Assembly: GCF_000725545.1 (NCBI RefSeq)
Contig: NZ_JNZP01000060.1
Location: forward strand, 1 to 8,616
Length of the DNA: 8,616 bases
Source: Streptomyces exfoliatus
Lineage (GTDB): Bacteria; Actinomycetota; Actinomycetes; Streptomycetales; Streptomycetaceae
Direction: 5' to 3'
Of the stretch, positions 1 to 6,066 are shown piece after piece. How positions within the stretch are numbered: position 1 is the first letter of the stretch; every line of letters starts with the position of its first letter. The position numbers and the translations under genes are program-made. A model generated the notes under the pieces. The model did no database searches, was not told where the DNA came from, and worked only from the letters and a program-made list of their open reading frames with translations.

Positions 1-21
1 GCGCATGGGACCGCTCTGGCA

Positions 22-67
22 GTCCTGGGGTCTGCCGGATTCCCCCCTTTCCGGCAGACCCCAGGAC
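22..67. terminator. Strong bidirectional hairpin terminator
   Basis: Positions 22-39 are exactly complementary to 50-67, giving an 18-bp perfect stem around a C-rich 10-base loop. Such a long GC-rich stem in an intergenic position is the usual form of an intrinsic terminator in Streptomyces, where a U-tract is often missing. It most likely ends a gene lying left of the window. The symmetry means it could work in both directions. Confidence 0.75.
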
Positions 68-156
68 CGTTGAACGCCCCGCCCCGCCGAGGTGCAGGAC
101 CGGGCAGGAACCGGCCCACCCGCCCCGCACGCCCGGAGTCCTTGTACGAGTTGCGG

Positions 157-222
157 GGCTTGCCCATACCCGTGGTACCGGCCGTATTCAAGGCTTGCCC
201 AGGGTCGCCTGAGGCTTGCCCA
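157..222 (+). repeat. Three direct copies of GGCTTGCCCA
   Basis: The decamer GGCTTGCCCA occurs exactly at 157-166, 192-201 and 213-222, with start-to-start distances of 35 and 21 bases. An inverted copy (TGGGCAAGCC) lies at 681-690, on the far side of the small membrane-protein gene. The copies could be binding sites for a regulator of that gene. Otherwise the gene-free stretch 68-382 shows only short reading frames without coding character. Confidence 0.5.
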
Positions 223-382
223 CCCGCGAGAAAACCCAGGCCACAAGCCCGGATCTATTGAATGCGGTCTCCTCGCAGCCGAGAGCGCCGGGGAGTTGCG
301 CGGCTAACCCTCTCCTCCTTGAGAGTGCGGATCGCCGCGTCGACCGACCGGCCTATCTCACACTCGTCCCAGGGGGAACTCC

Positions 383-622
383 ATGTCCGACTCCACCCAG
401 CAGCCCGCCGAGCAGTCCGTCCAGCTGCCCGCGCCCGAGCGGGCCGCGGAGCCCGCCGTGACCTTTCTGCGCCGCCACGGAGCGGTGATCCTGCTCGCCC
501 TGCTGTTCCTCGGCTGCGTCCTGCACGAGCGCCCCGCCCTGCGCGAGACGATCGACGCCCTCGCCGCCGTGGCCGCATCCGGCACCGCGCTGATGGCCCT
601 GACCCTGGTCCGCCGCCGGTAA
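383..622 (+). CDS. Small two-helix membrane protein, unknown function
   Basis: This is a 79-residue protein with a polar, acidic N-terminus (about residues 1-30, rich in Gln, Pro and Glu). Two hydrophobic segments follow at about 33-48 and 60-76, and it ends in a run of arginines. The layout predicts a two-pass membrane protein with both ends in the cytoplasm. The ATG start is supported by the purine-rich AGGGGGAA (370-377) just upstream, and third codon positions are almost all G or C. It stands alone: the gene to its right points towards it and is nearly 400 bases away. No family was recognised and no catalytic motif is visible. Small proteins of this form are common in streptomycetes. The call as a real gene is fairly secure; its role is unknown. 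Confidence 0.75.
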   Translation: MSDSTQQPAEQSVQLPAPERAAEPAVTFLRRHGAVILLALLFLGCVLHERPALRETIDALAAVAASGTALMALTLVRRR

Positions 623-1003
623 AGGGGCCCCCACGGTCCGCGACCCGGGCGCGCCACCTTGCGTACCCGGGCTGCGGCCGTGGGCAAGCCCGCTCCGTCT
701 CCGGCCTGTTCGCCGCCCGGGAGGGTTGCACCGGCAGGTGCCCCCACAGGTGTCTGCACAGGGGGCCCGGAGTTGCACCGAAGGTACTGCCGGAGGTGTG
801 AACCCCTGTCCGCGATCATGAGCGTTTGTGCTGGTCAGACCTTGTGGGCGAGCCGGATCCGTACGCCGACACCTCTACGTACGCGATAGCCGTACGAAGA
901 GGCAGACCTGAGCAAGGCCGAGGCGCGGGCGCCGGGGAGACTGGGGCGGTGAGTACCGCACGACGCCGACCCCTGGGTTCCGGCCGTATCCGTCAGGTGG
1001 TGC
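623..1003. other. Gene-free stretch between converging genes
   Basis: No reading frame here looks coding on either strand. It holds the inverted TGGGCAAGCC at 681-690, two copies of GTTGCACCG at 725-733 and 772-780 (47 bases apart), and the imperfect hairpin at 872-902. The genes on either side point towards it, so termination signals are expected rather than promoters. Confidence 0.5.
872..902. terminator. Imperfect hairpin, possible bidirectional terminator
   Basis: Positions 872-883 pair with 891-902 at 11 of 12 positions (A877/A897 is the mismatch) around a 7-base loop. Each arm contains the self-complementary CGTACG, and another GTACG lies at 861-865. It sits between two converging genes and could terminate either one. 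A protein-binding palindrome is the alternative reading. Confidence 0.4.
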
Positions 1004-1726
1004 TCATTTGTCACAGTGCTCGGCTGGCTCTCGGCGGGAGAACTCACCTTCAGCGAACCACTGGCCGTTCGACGAGAAGCCACCCTCCTCCTCCGGCGAC
1101 TGCGGTTTGTGCTCGGCCGCACGGAGCCCCATCGGGTCGCGCAGCCACTGCCGTCCGTCGCTGTCGACGAACTGGATCGCCTTTAGGAGGGCCCTGCCCT
1201 GCTTGATTCCAAAGAAGGTGCTCAGATAGTCGTCGATCTCGCGGGGGGTGATGACCAGCCGGGTGCTGGGCGGGAGGGTCTCGAAGCCCATGAAAACCCA
1301 TTCATGCTCGGCCAGGTCGATACCCGCGTCCGGCGCATACCACCACAGCTCGACGCTGGTCACCGGATCGAGTGAGCGGTTCACGAGGGTGACCGTCTCG
1401 GGGACCTCGTCCAACCACTCGATCCAGTAGCCGACTCGTCCGGCCTGGCCCCGCTCGTCTTGGTCCAGCTGTCTACGTGTCGCGTCCACGCTTGACGCCG
1501 CCACCGTGGCGCTGAAGAACAGGCCGATCGCTGCCGCGAGGGCCGACAACGCCGTCGCCCAGGGCGGGAGGGCGTCGCCGAGGCCACGTGGCCGCCGCGG
1601 AGTGCCCGGCGGTGCGCCGGCCGGCGAGCGTCTCCGGCGGGCGTTCAGCCGACGTGCTCTCAGGGTCGGGGAGGTTGCTCGATGCACCACAAAAACACCA
1701 TCGGCCAGAAGGTGCAGCCCGGCCAC
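1004..1726 (-). CDS. Single-helix membrane-anchored protein, unknown function
   Basis: This is a 240-residue protein if started at the GTG at 1726, which has a GGAGG 7 bases upstream (1733-1737). The frame stays open further upstream, but that part looks like antisense noise. Residues 1-50 are basic and proline-rich. About 58-79 form one transmembrane helix (Ala/Leu/Phe-rich), followed by a polar segment ATRRQLDQDERGQ. The rest (about 97-200) contains TVTLVNRSLDPVTSVELWW, reminiscent of streptomycete membrane proteins with a soluble beta-rich domain of the pattern 'NRS-DPV-V'. The C-terminal tail (about 205-240) is charged. It follows the 35-residue peptide gene by 41 bases on the same strand, so the two probably share a transcript. 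Function is unknown, and the start is less certain than the rest. Confidence 0.7.
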   Translation of the reverse strand: MAGLHLLADGVFVVHRATSPTLRARRLNARRRRSPAGAPPGTPRRPRGLGDALPPWATALSALAAAIGLFFSATVAASSVDATRRQLDQDERGQAGRVGYWIEWLDEVPETVTLVNRSLDPVTSVELWWYAPDAGIDLAEHEWVFMGFETLPPSTRLVITPREIDDYLSTFFGIKQGRALLKAIQFVDSDGRQWLRDPMGLRAAEHKPQSPEEEGGFSSNGQWFAEGEFSRREPAEHCDK

Positions 1727-1767
1727 CGGTGCCCTCCAGGCGATCTGACCGGACGCCTCACCCGCTA

Positions 1768-1875
1768 TCACGCACCAGCTCGTAAGCCCATGTAGGCGAT
1801 GCCGAGGACGACGGCGACGATCGTGATCACGCGGGCGGCACGGGTGGCGGGAGGGGTGTAACCGGCGTCGGGCAT
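1768..1875 (-). CDS. 35-residue single-helix membrane peptide
   Basis: A short ORF starts at the ATG at 1875. A strong purine-rich site (GGAGAAGGAG) lies about 12 bases before it. The peptide has a short polar N-terminus (MPDAGYTPPATRAAR) and then one hydrophobic helix of about 15-20 residues (VITIVAVVLGIAYMGL). It is the first gene of a likely two-gene leftward transcript with the membrane-anchored protein ending at 1004. The frame is also open further upstream, but those extra residues show no coding character. It is probably a small membrane protein. Homology could not be judged by eye. Confidence 0.5.
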   Translation of the reverse strand: MPDAGYTPPATRAARVITIVAVVLGIAYMGLRAGA

Positions 1876-2021
1876 GAGGTGGTGGACTCCTTCTCCTATG
1901 GTGGGCAGGGTGGCTCCGCTCCGGTATAGCCGCTCCGGGCCACAGGGGTGCGTGCTTCCCGGCAAGGCACCCCCGCCCGCGACGAACGCGCCACCCGAAG
2001 TGGTGACGATCGTGCCACCGC

Positions 2022-2082
2022 TGCAACCCACCCGCCCGGCCGTGCAACACCGGCGCTGCAACACGCCTGCGCGTTGCAGCGC
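2022..2082. promoter_or_regulatory. Cluster of TGCAAC sites in a divergent intergenic region
   Basis: TGCAAC occurs at 2022-2027, 2043-2048 and 2057-2062, and its complement GTTGCA at 2073-2078. The last two copies form a palindrome: 2053-2062 pairs perfectly with 2073-2082, and three of the four inner pairs also match. The sites lie in the 335-base gap between the leftward 35-residue peptide gene and the rightward SnoaL-like gene. A shared operator for a dimeric regulator would explain this. No clear -10/-35 pair was recognised. Confidence 0.45.
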
Positions 2083-2210
2083 TGACCTGCACAAACGGGA
2101 CCCGGTCGTCCGCTTCGCTGTCGCAGGGGGCGGCCGCGGTTCGTCGGGGTCGACCACCTGCTCGACGTACTCGCCGTGCTGCACTTGGCGGCCGACCCTA
2201 CGGTGGCAAC

Positions 2211-2591
2211 ATGAGCGACCCGGAGAAGAACAAGGCCACGGCGCAGGCGTTCTACGACCTGATGTTCAACCAGTGCCGCCCCGCCGAGGCCATCGACCAG
2301 TACGCCGGCGACACCTACATCCAGCACAATCCACACGTCGGCGACGGCAAGCAGCCGTTCGTCGACTACTTCGAGCGCATGGCAGCCGAGTACCCGGGCA
2401 AGCGGGTGGAGGTCAAGCGTGCCTTCGCTGACGGCGACCACGTGATCCTGCACTGCCACCAAACCTGGCCCGACGAGGAGTACGCTGGCATCGATATCTT
2501 CCGTTTCAACGCCGGTGGCAAGATCGTCGAACACTGGGACGTCCTCCAGGTGATCCCGCCCACCTCCAAGAACGACAACACCATGTTCTAG
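2211..2591 (+). CDS. SnoaL-like / NTF2-fold protein
   Basis: This is a 126-residue protein of the SnoaL-like branch of the NTF2 superfamily, the group sometimes annotated 'predicted SnoaL-like aldol condensation-catalysing enzyme'. Characteristic stretches are an N-terminal helix with [10 protein letters not shown] (11-20), [12 protein letters not shown] (36-47), a central strand region around residues 66-85 ending VILHCHQTW, and the C-terminal [20 protein letters not shown] (94-113). Length and order match the family. These proteins form a cone-shaped alpha+beta barrel around a hydrophobic pocket. Members act on polyketides or other small molecules, but many have no known substrate, and no polyketide genes are seen nearby. 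The ATG has only a weak GGTGG upstream. It is divergent from the leftward membrane-protein pair and is followed directly by a transposase remnant. Confidence 0.88.
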   Translation: MSDPEKNKATAQAFYDLMFNQCRPAEAIDQYAGDTYIQHNPHVGDGKQPFVDYFERMAAEYPGKRVEVKRAFADGDHVILHCHQTWPDEEYAGIDIFRFNAGGKIVEHWDVLQVIPPTSKNDNTMF

Positions 2592-2616
2592 CCCTCGCCC
2601 GGTACGCCGCACTGCA

Positions 2617-2781
2617 ATGCCTGCGCGACCATCAGCGGGCCGCAACGTAGTGGAACGGTGCTTCGCCCGCCTCAAGCAGTTCCGTGCGATCGCCACACGC
2701 TTCGACAAACTCGCCGACCGCTACCGCTCCGGACTCGTCCTGGCCGCTCTGATCCTCTGGCTCCGCGATCCAGCCACGTGA
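2617..2781 (+). pseudogene. C-terminal remnant of an IS5-family transposase
   Basis: About 54 residues can be read in one frame up to the TGA at 2779-2781. They include GRNVVERCFARLKQFRAIAT (2638-2697) followed by RFDKLADRYRSGLVLAALIL (2698-2757) and WLRD. This is the conserved C-terminal end of IS5-type DDE transposases, with the catalytic Glu in the 'N-VER-F-RLK' motif and the 'RIATRYDKL' continuation. The first two-thirds of the transposase, with the two catalytic Asp residues, are absent: the intact SnoaL-like gene ends only 26 bases upstream. It is therefore a dead remnant marking an old insertion. Inverted terminal repeats were not clearly identified. Confidence 0.82.
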
Positions 2782-3248
2782 TCACTCAGGACATGTCCCG
2801 GCTGCCTGCCTGTCGGTCGGCCAGCACTGCTTGACTGCTCAACTGCCCGGCGAACGGCGGCGCGGAGTTTTTCTTCAGGCTCGTTCCGCCTGAGCACGGT
2901 GCTGAGGGAAGAGGGTGCTGCCGCCCGCACATCGGGATCCGAATCGGAGAGTGCGGCGACGATGATCGGCGCGTGAGCCACGGCGTCGGGGCCGAAGATG
3001 CCGAGGCCCTCGATCCCCGCCCGCCGCAACATTGCTTCCGGTGCCGACGTAGCCGCCACGAGTAGTTCAAGGGCCTCAGCTGGTGCCTCCGCGCACACCT
3101 TCGCCAGGCCGGACAGCGCCCGCTCGAATTCTGCGGTGTCGGAAGGGGAAGCCGCGGCGAGTTGCTTCAGCGCCTCACTCACCGGCGGCGGACGGGTCGC
3201 ACGACGACGATCCTGGTCGCCCCGGGTGGGGGCGGTGTCGTGGTCCAT
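2721..3248 (-). CDS. Alpha-helical repeat (HEAT-like) protein, C-terminus probably altered
   Basis: This is a 175-residue protein from the ATG at 3248, with AGGA (3256-3259) seven bases before it. A charged, disordered N-terminus (1-22) precedes a set of antiparallel-helix-like segments (about 23-130). The clearest is the HEAT-type unit IIVAALSDSDPDVRAAAPSS, with the typical 'L-D-DP-VR-AA' pattern. Such repeats usually serve as protein-binding scaffolds, and no catalytic motif is visible. The last 20 or so residues (encoded by 2721-2781) are antisense to the transposase remnant and are very rich in Arg and Ser. The original stop has probably been lost, and the protein now reads into foreign DNA. 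The large palindrome at 3261-3301 sits just upstream of its ribosome binding site. Confidence 0.65.
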   Translation of the reverse strand: MDHDTAPTRGDQDRRRATRPPPVSEALKQLAAASPSDTAEFERALSGLAKVCAEAPAEALELLVAATSAPEAMLRRAGIEGLGIFGPDAVAHAPIIVAALSDSDPDVRAAAPSSLSTVLRRNEPEEKLRAAVRRAVEQSSSAGRPTGRQPGHVLSDHVAGSRSQRIRAARTSPER

Positions 3249-3260
3249 TCGGTCATCCTG

Positions 3261-3301
3261 CCAGCTGGCTCCCCGGTTCCCGGAACCGGGGAGCCAGCTG
3301 G
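3261..3301. promoter_or_regulatory. Perfect 20-bp-arm inverted repeat upstream of the HEAT-like gene
   Basis: Positions 3261-3280 are exactly complementary to 3282-3301 with a single C between them. Each arm begins or ends with the octamer CCAGCTGG, and an 11-base copy of one arm end (GAGCCAGCTGG) recurs at 3393-3403. The repeat ends 12 bases before the start codon at 3248 and abuts its AGGA site. It could be an operator, a hairpin in the 5' leader that hides the ribosome binding site, or a terminator for leftward transcription from further upstream. Confidence 0.6.
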
Positions 3302-3509
3302 TCCGGCTCAAGGTGCCGAGCCGCCCGGATAGTTCGTGTCGCCGCAGTGGGCGGCCTTCTGGCTCTTCAGGCTACGGACCACACGGCTTCGTGAGCCAGC
3401 TGGACGATCATTTGTCAGACACCGCCTAGGTCGGGGGCGAGGTCGAGCGCGAGATGACGACGGCGCCCCCGGGGGAGTGGGGGCGGAGCGCCTGCTGATG
3501 TCGGGGGGA

Positions 3510-3599
3510 TCAGAACGTGGAGAGGCCGTTCCGGCCCCAGCCGATCTTGGTCCTGGCGGTCATGCCTCGGGTGTAGAGGAAGAGGTTCCCGTTGTCGCC
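3510..3599 (-). pseudogene. Possible C-terminal stub of an FG-GAP/VCBS-repeat protein
   Basis: In one minus-strand frame ending at the TGA at 3510-3512 the reading is GDNGNLFLYTRGMTARTKIG followed by WGRNGLSTF. This resembles the 'DG-LFLY-G-...-RTKIG-GWN' pattern of FG-GAP/VCBS beta-propeller repeats of secreted actinobacterial proteins, here with WGRN in place of a typical GWN. Upstream of this the same frame is a long open stretch antisense to the SRAP gene with no family pattern. Only one blade, or part of one, therefore remains. The resemblance is by eye and the stretch is short. Confidence 0.4.
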
Positions 3600-3713
3600 G
3601 CACGGGCGACCCGACGTGCGACCCGCTCCGCGCCGATCGCCCGCTGTCGTGAGACATGAGCGTCCCCTCCCTGTCGTCGTTCCGGCCTGAGAGTTCCGTG
3701 GCAGAGTGGCTTC

Positions 3714-4448
3714 ATGTGTGGCCGTTACACCTCGACCCGTGGTCCCGGGGACCTGACCCGGCTCTTCCAGGTCACCGACTGGAACCCTGCCGAGACGCTG
3801 GCGCCCAGCTGGAACGTAGCGCCGACCGACGAGGTCTACGCGGTCCTGGAACGCACCGCTCGGGACGACGGCGACGAGGTACGCCGTGAACTGCGGGCGC
3901 TGCGGTGGGGTCTGGTGCCGTCGTGGGCGAAGGACCCGAAAGTCGGGTCCCGGATGATCAACGCCCGGGTCGAGACCGTGCACGAGAAGCCCGCCTACCG
4001 ACGCGCCTTCGCCAAACGCCGCTGCCTGCTGCCGGCCGACGGCTTCTACGAATGGGAGCCGGTGAGGGACGAGACGACGGGCAAGACCCGCAAGCAGCCG
4101 TACTTCATCCACCCCGCCGACGGTCAGGTGATGGCCATGGCGGGACTCTATGAGTACTGGCGCAACCCCGACATCACCAGCGACGACGACCCCGACGCCT
4201 GGCTGACGACCTGCACGATCATCACGACCGAGGCCACCGACGCGGCGGGCCGCGTACACCCCCGCATGCCCCTCACCCTCACCCCGAACCACTACGACGC
4301 CTGGCTCGACCCGAGCCACCACCACACCGACGACCTCCGCGCCCTGCTCAGCCGGCCCGCGGACGGCCGGCTCGACGCCGGGCCTGTCTCCACGGCCGTC
4401 AACAACGTCCGCAACAACGGCGCCCACCTCCTCGACGCCGCCACCTGA
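3714..4448 (+). CDS. yedK: SRAP-family abasic-site-processing protein (YedK/HMCES type)
   Basis: This is a complete 244-residue SRAP-domain protein. The family covalently traps abasic sites in single-stranded DNA: the N-terminal Cys, exposed after Met removal, forms a stable thiazolidine link with the open sugar. That shields the lesion from nucleases and error-prone bypass. All key residues are visible: Cys2 in MCGRYT, Asn34 in PSWNVAPT, Arg85 in the INARVET motif, Glu113 in GFYEW and His182 in VHPRMP. The basic substrate channel around WGLVPSWAKDP (65-75) is also present. The length is normal, with a modestly acidic insert (DITSDDDPDA, 153-162). The start is fixed by the obligatory Met-Cys. 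No strong ribosome binding site precedes it, so translation may be leaderless. Homologues often lie near DNA-repair genes, but none is seen here, and no LexA-type site was recognised. Confidence 0.95.
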   Translation: MCGRYTSTRGPGDLTRLFQVTDWNPAETLAPSWNVAPTDEVYAVLERTARDDGDEVRRELRALRWGLVPSWAKDPKVGSRMINARVETVHEKPAYRRAFAKRRCLLPADGFYEWEPVRDETTGKTRKQPYFIHPADGQVMAMAGLYEYWRNPDITSDDDPDAWLTTCTIITTEATDAAGRVHPRMPLTLTPNHYDAWLDPSHHHTDDLRALLSRPADGRLDAGPVSTAVNNVRNNGAHLLDAAT

Positions 4449-4466
4449 CCCGCAGCCCGCCCTGCC

Positions 4467-4488
4467 CGGTGCCGAGAACGGCTCACCG
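4467..4488 (+). terminator. Weak hairpin after the SRAP gene
   Basis: CGGTG (4467-4471) pairs with CACCG (4484-4488), and CCG/CGG extends the stem across a two-base bulge. It lies 19 bases after the SRAP stop codon. The stem is short and has no T-run, so this is only a candidate terminator. Confidence 0.3.
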
Positions 4489-4533
4489 AGACCCACCCAG
4501 CGCGATCCTCGACCGGTCAGGCGCCACCGCGGG

Positions 4534-4659
4534 CTACCGCTGAGCCCTCCATGCCCCCGCCGCCCCGCCAACCGTGGTGACCAGGGCCACGAGCCACCCG
4601 GGAATGCGCTGAACGGTCAAGTGCCGTCGGCCCCTCAGTGCGTCGGGTGCCAGGGGCAT
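4534..4659 (-). CDS. Possible 41-residue single-helix peptide
   Basis: A short ORF begins at the ATG at 4659 with GAGGG about 7-8 bases upstream. A basic N-terminus (MPLAPDALRGRRHLTVQR) is followed by one hydrophobic helix (IPGWLVALVTTVGGAAGAW) and a short AQR tail. This resembles small streptomycete membrane peptides such as the one at 1768-1875. Extending the frame to an earlier ATG at 4770 adds sequence without coding character. No family was recognised. It is a candidate only, because short hydrophobic frames arise by chance in high-GC DNA. Confidence 0.35.
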   Translation of the reverse strand: MPLAPDALRGRRHLTVQRIPGWLVALVTTVGGAAGAWRAQR

Positions 4660-4898
4660 CTCGAAGCCCTCGCTGAGGCCGGAACGTAGACATTGGGGAC
4701 CAAGGACGTCCGCCAAGCTCCGGCGACACCCCTCCGCTCTAGCGAACCGCGACAGCCCCCAGCCTTGCAATCACCGGCTGAGGCGGAGCGCCCCTGCCTA
4801 AAATCAGCGGCGTAGGCGTACGGCGAAGAGTAGAGCAACCCTCAAGCGAGGCCAGAATCACAAGTCTGCCGCCGAATGAGCGGGCCTGATGCCTGCCT

Positions 4899-5081
4899 CT
4901 ACCCGGAGCGGTGCAAGTAGTCGTCGGCCTGGTTGCGCAGCTCGAAGGCATCGCCCTCCTCTTCACCCAACAGACCGCGCGCGAGCCGCGCGGCGTGCTC
5001 GTACGCGTGGATGTGGGTGCGGCGGCCGCAGTGCAGGTCCTTGCCCCCAGCCAGGGCACGTCGCGGTTCGTCCGGATTAGG
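4899..5081 (-). pseudogene. C-terminal remnant of an unknown soluble protein
   Basis: In the minus-strand frame ending at the TAG at 4899-4901, about 60 residues read PNPDEPRRALAGGKDLHCGR, then RTHIHAYEHAARLARGLLGE, then EEGDAFELRNQADDYLHRSG. It has the G/C-rich third positions and the charged/hydrophobic alternation of a genuine helical protein. The frame is open back to 5201, but no ATG or GTG lies in the coding-like part. Its beginning overlaps the end of the nicotinamidase gene in another frame. It is therefore either the tail of a gene whose front was lost or a frameshifted ORF. No family was recognised. Confidence 0.45.
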
Positions 5082-5664
5082 CAGGGACGGTTCCGGAAAC
5101 GGTAACGCCCGCTTGGCGGAAGTCTTCGAGGGTGGTTGCCGTGGTGTCGGGGGCGACGCCGACGGAGTAGTCCAGGCGTACCCGTGTGCGGAAGCCGGCC
5201 TTTACGGCGTCCAGCGCTGTGGCACGCACGCAGTGGTCGGTGGCGATGCCGACCACGTCGACGGGGTCGACTTCGCGTGCGCGCAGCCAGTCGGTGAGGG
5301 AGGTGCCGTGTTCGTCGGCTCCTTCGAAGCCGCTCTTGGAGGCGCTGTGTGCACCCTTGAAGAAGACGGCGTCGATCTTGCCCCCGGTGGCGGCGGGGGC
5401 GAAGTTGGGGTGGAAGTCGCCGCCCTCTCCGCCGGCCACGCAGTGGACGGGGAAGCTGTCCTTGAAGTCGGGGGTGTCGGAGAAGTGGCTGCCGGGGTCG
5501 ATGTGGTGGTCCCGGGTGGCGACGATGTACTGGTAGTCGCCGTCTGCGCTCTGCTCGATGAGGTCGGCGATCGCGGTCGCGATCCGCGCGCCGCCCGCGA
5601 CGGGCACACTGCCTCCCTCGCAGAAGTCCTTCTGCACATCCACAACGATCAGGCCTCGGCCCAT
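5077..5664 (-). CDS. pncA: Nicotinamidase (isochorismatase-family cysteine hydrolase)
   Basis: This 195-residue protein hydrolyses nicotinamide to nicotinic acid and ammonia, the first step of Preiss-Handler NAD salvage in the cytoplasm. The catalytic triad is complete: Asp9 in VDVQKDFCEGG, Lys103 in VFFKGAH and Cys145 in GIATDHCVRATALDAV. The metal site is also complete: Asp52, His54 and His60 in TRDHHIDPGSHF, and His74 in FPVHC, matching the spacing in Mycobacterium tuberculosis PncA. Length is typical. The start chosen is the ATG at 5664, with GAAGGG (5674-5679) 9 bases upstream. A GTG at 5673 would add three residues but leaves no room for a ribosome binding site. The gene stands alone, with no other NAD-salvage gene in the window. 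PncA of this class also activates pyrazinamide where present. Confidence 0.95.
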   Translation of the reverse strand: MGRGLIVVDVQKDFCEGGSVPVAGGARIATAIADLIEQSADGDYQYIVATRDHHIDPGSHFSDTPDFKDSFPVHCVAGGEGGDFHPNFAPAATGGKIDAVFFKGAHSASKSGFEGADEHGTSLTDWLRAREVDPVDVVGIATDHCVRATALDAVKAGFRTRVRLDYSVGVAPDTTATTLEDFRQAGVTVSGTVPA

Positions 5665-5741
5665 CACGCACACCCTTCACTACAGCGGGAACGTCCCCGG
5701 CGTTCTACCAGCCCTCTCACCGGCACCGAAGCCGCGTAGCA

Positions 5742-5913
5742 GCGACGCTCACCCGCACGGCCGAGGGCATTCACCGCAGGAACGATTTGCGGAACTCCCG
5801 CGAGATCCGCCCTGACTCCTCTGCCGGCCCCGTCTACTTCCTGTTTCACGACGTGGAAGACGAGTCCCGGGCCCGGGCAGGGGAACTGGCCGCGCCCTGT
5901 ATGGCGGCCTTGA
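5742..5913 (+). pseudogene. Decayed paralogue of the 7602-7979 protein
   Basis: In one + frame the reading NSREIRPDSSAGPVYFLFHD (5793-5852), then VEDESRARAGELAAPCMAAL (5853-5912), parallels [20 protein letters not shown], then [20 protein letters not shown], of the intact protein at 7602-7979. The same conserved core appears ('SR--RPDS-A-PVY----DV--E-R-R-ELAA'), and nucleotide similarity is visible across about 110 bases. The N-terminal two-thirds cannot be recognised upstream, and one extra residue (about Ala-Gly before ELAA) is inserted. The frame happens to stay open into the next gene at 6159, but the joining stretch has no coding character. It is best read as a remnant of a duplication. 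Confidence 0.65.
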
Positions 5914-6066
5914 ACCCCGGGCCCTCGCGGTGCCCGCGCTCCTGGCCGCGGCACGCCGAGGGTGCCGGCGTGTGCGTGCTGGTTGGTCACTCGAGGCGGC
6001 AGGTGTGGCCTGTCCGTTGTCGGCCGCAGCCGTCGGTTCATCTCTCTTGTGACGAGATGGCGTTGG

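Larger units (their letters stand above)
3249..3713. other. Intergenic stretch with palindrome, possible IS end and gene stub
   Basis: No intact gene is seen here. From left to right it holds the palindrome at 3261-3301, a third CCAGCTGG at 3396-3403, a candidate insertion-sequence end (ATTTGTCAGACACCGC then CTAG, 3409-3428), a G/C-run region at 3460-3485, and the minus-strand stub at 3510-3599. No confident promoter for the SRAP gene at 3714 was found. The bases before its ATG lack a strong ribosome binding site. Confidence 0.4.
4449..4898. other. Gap of about 450 bases, little recognisable content
   Basis: Apart from the weak hairpin at 4467-4488 and the possible 41-residue minus-strand peptide at 4534-4659, nothing convincing is seen. 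The part from about 4800 to 4890 is locally less GC-rich (for example CCTAAAATCAG near 4796-4806), which is where a promoter might lie. No clear -10/-35 pair could be assigned. Confidence 0.35.

Noticed and set aside
1004..2092. A 362-residue leftward protein starting at 2092
   Set aside because: The first 122 residues are Arg/His-rich antisense noise and run through a separate short gene and the divergent regulatory region. The GTG at 1726 with GGAGG is preferred.
3714..4448. An SOS/LexA box upstream of the SRAP gene
   Set aside because: No sequence resembling the actinobacterial GAAC-N4-GTTC-type LexA site was seen before 3714.
3510..4571. A 353-residue leftward gene antisense to the SRAP gene
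   Set aside because: It is the shadow of a clearly real SRAP protein. Only the last 30 or so codons show any family-like pattern.
4739..5680. A 313-residue Arg-rich protein on the minus strand
   Set aside because: It is an out-of-frame reading of pncA on the same strand, and its composition is typical of a shadow frame.
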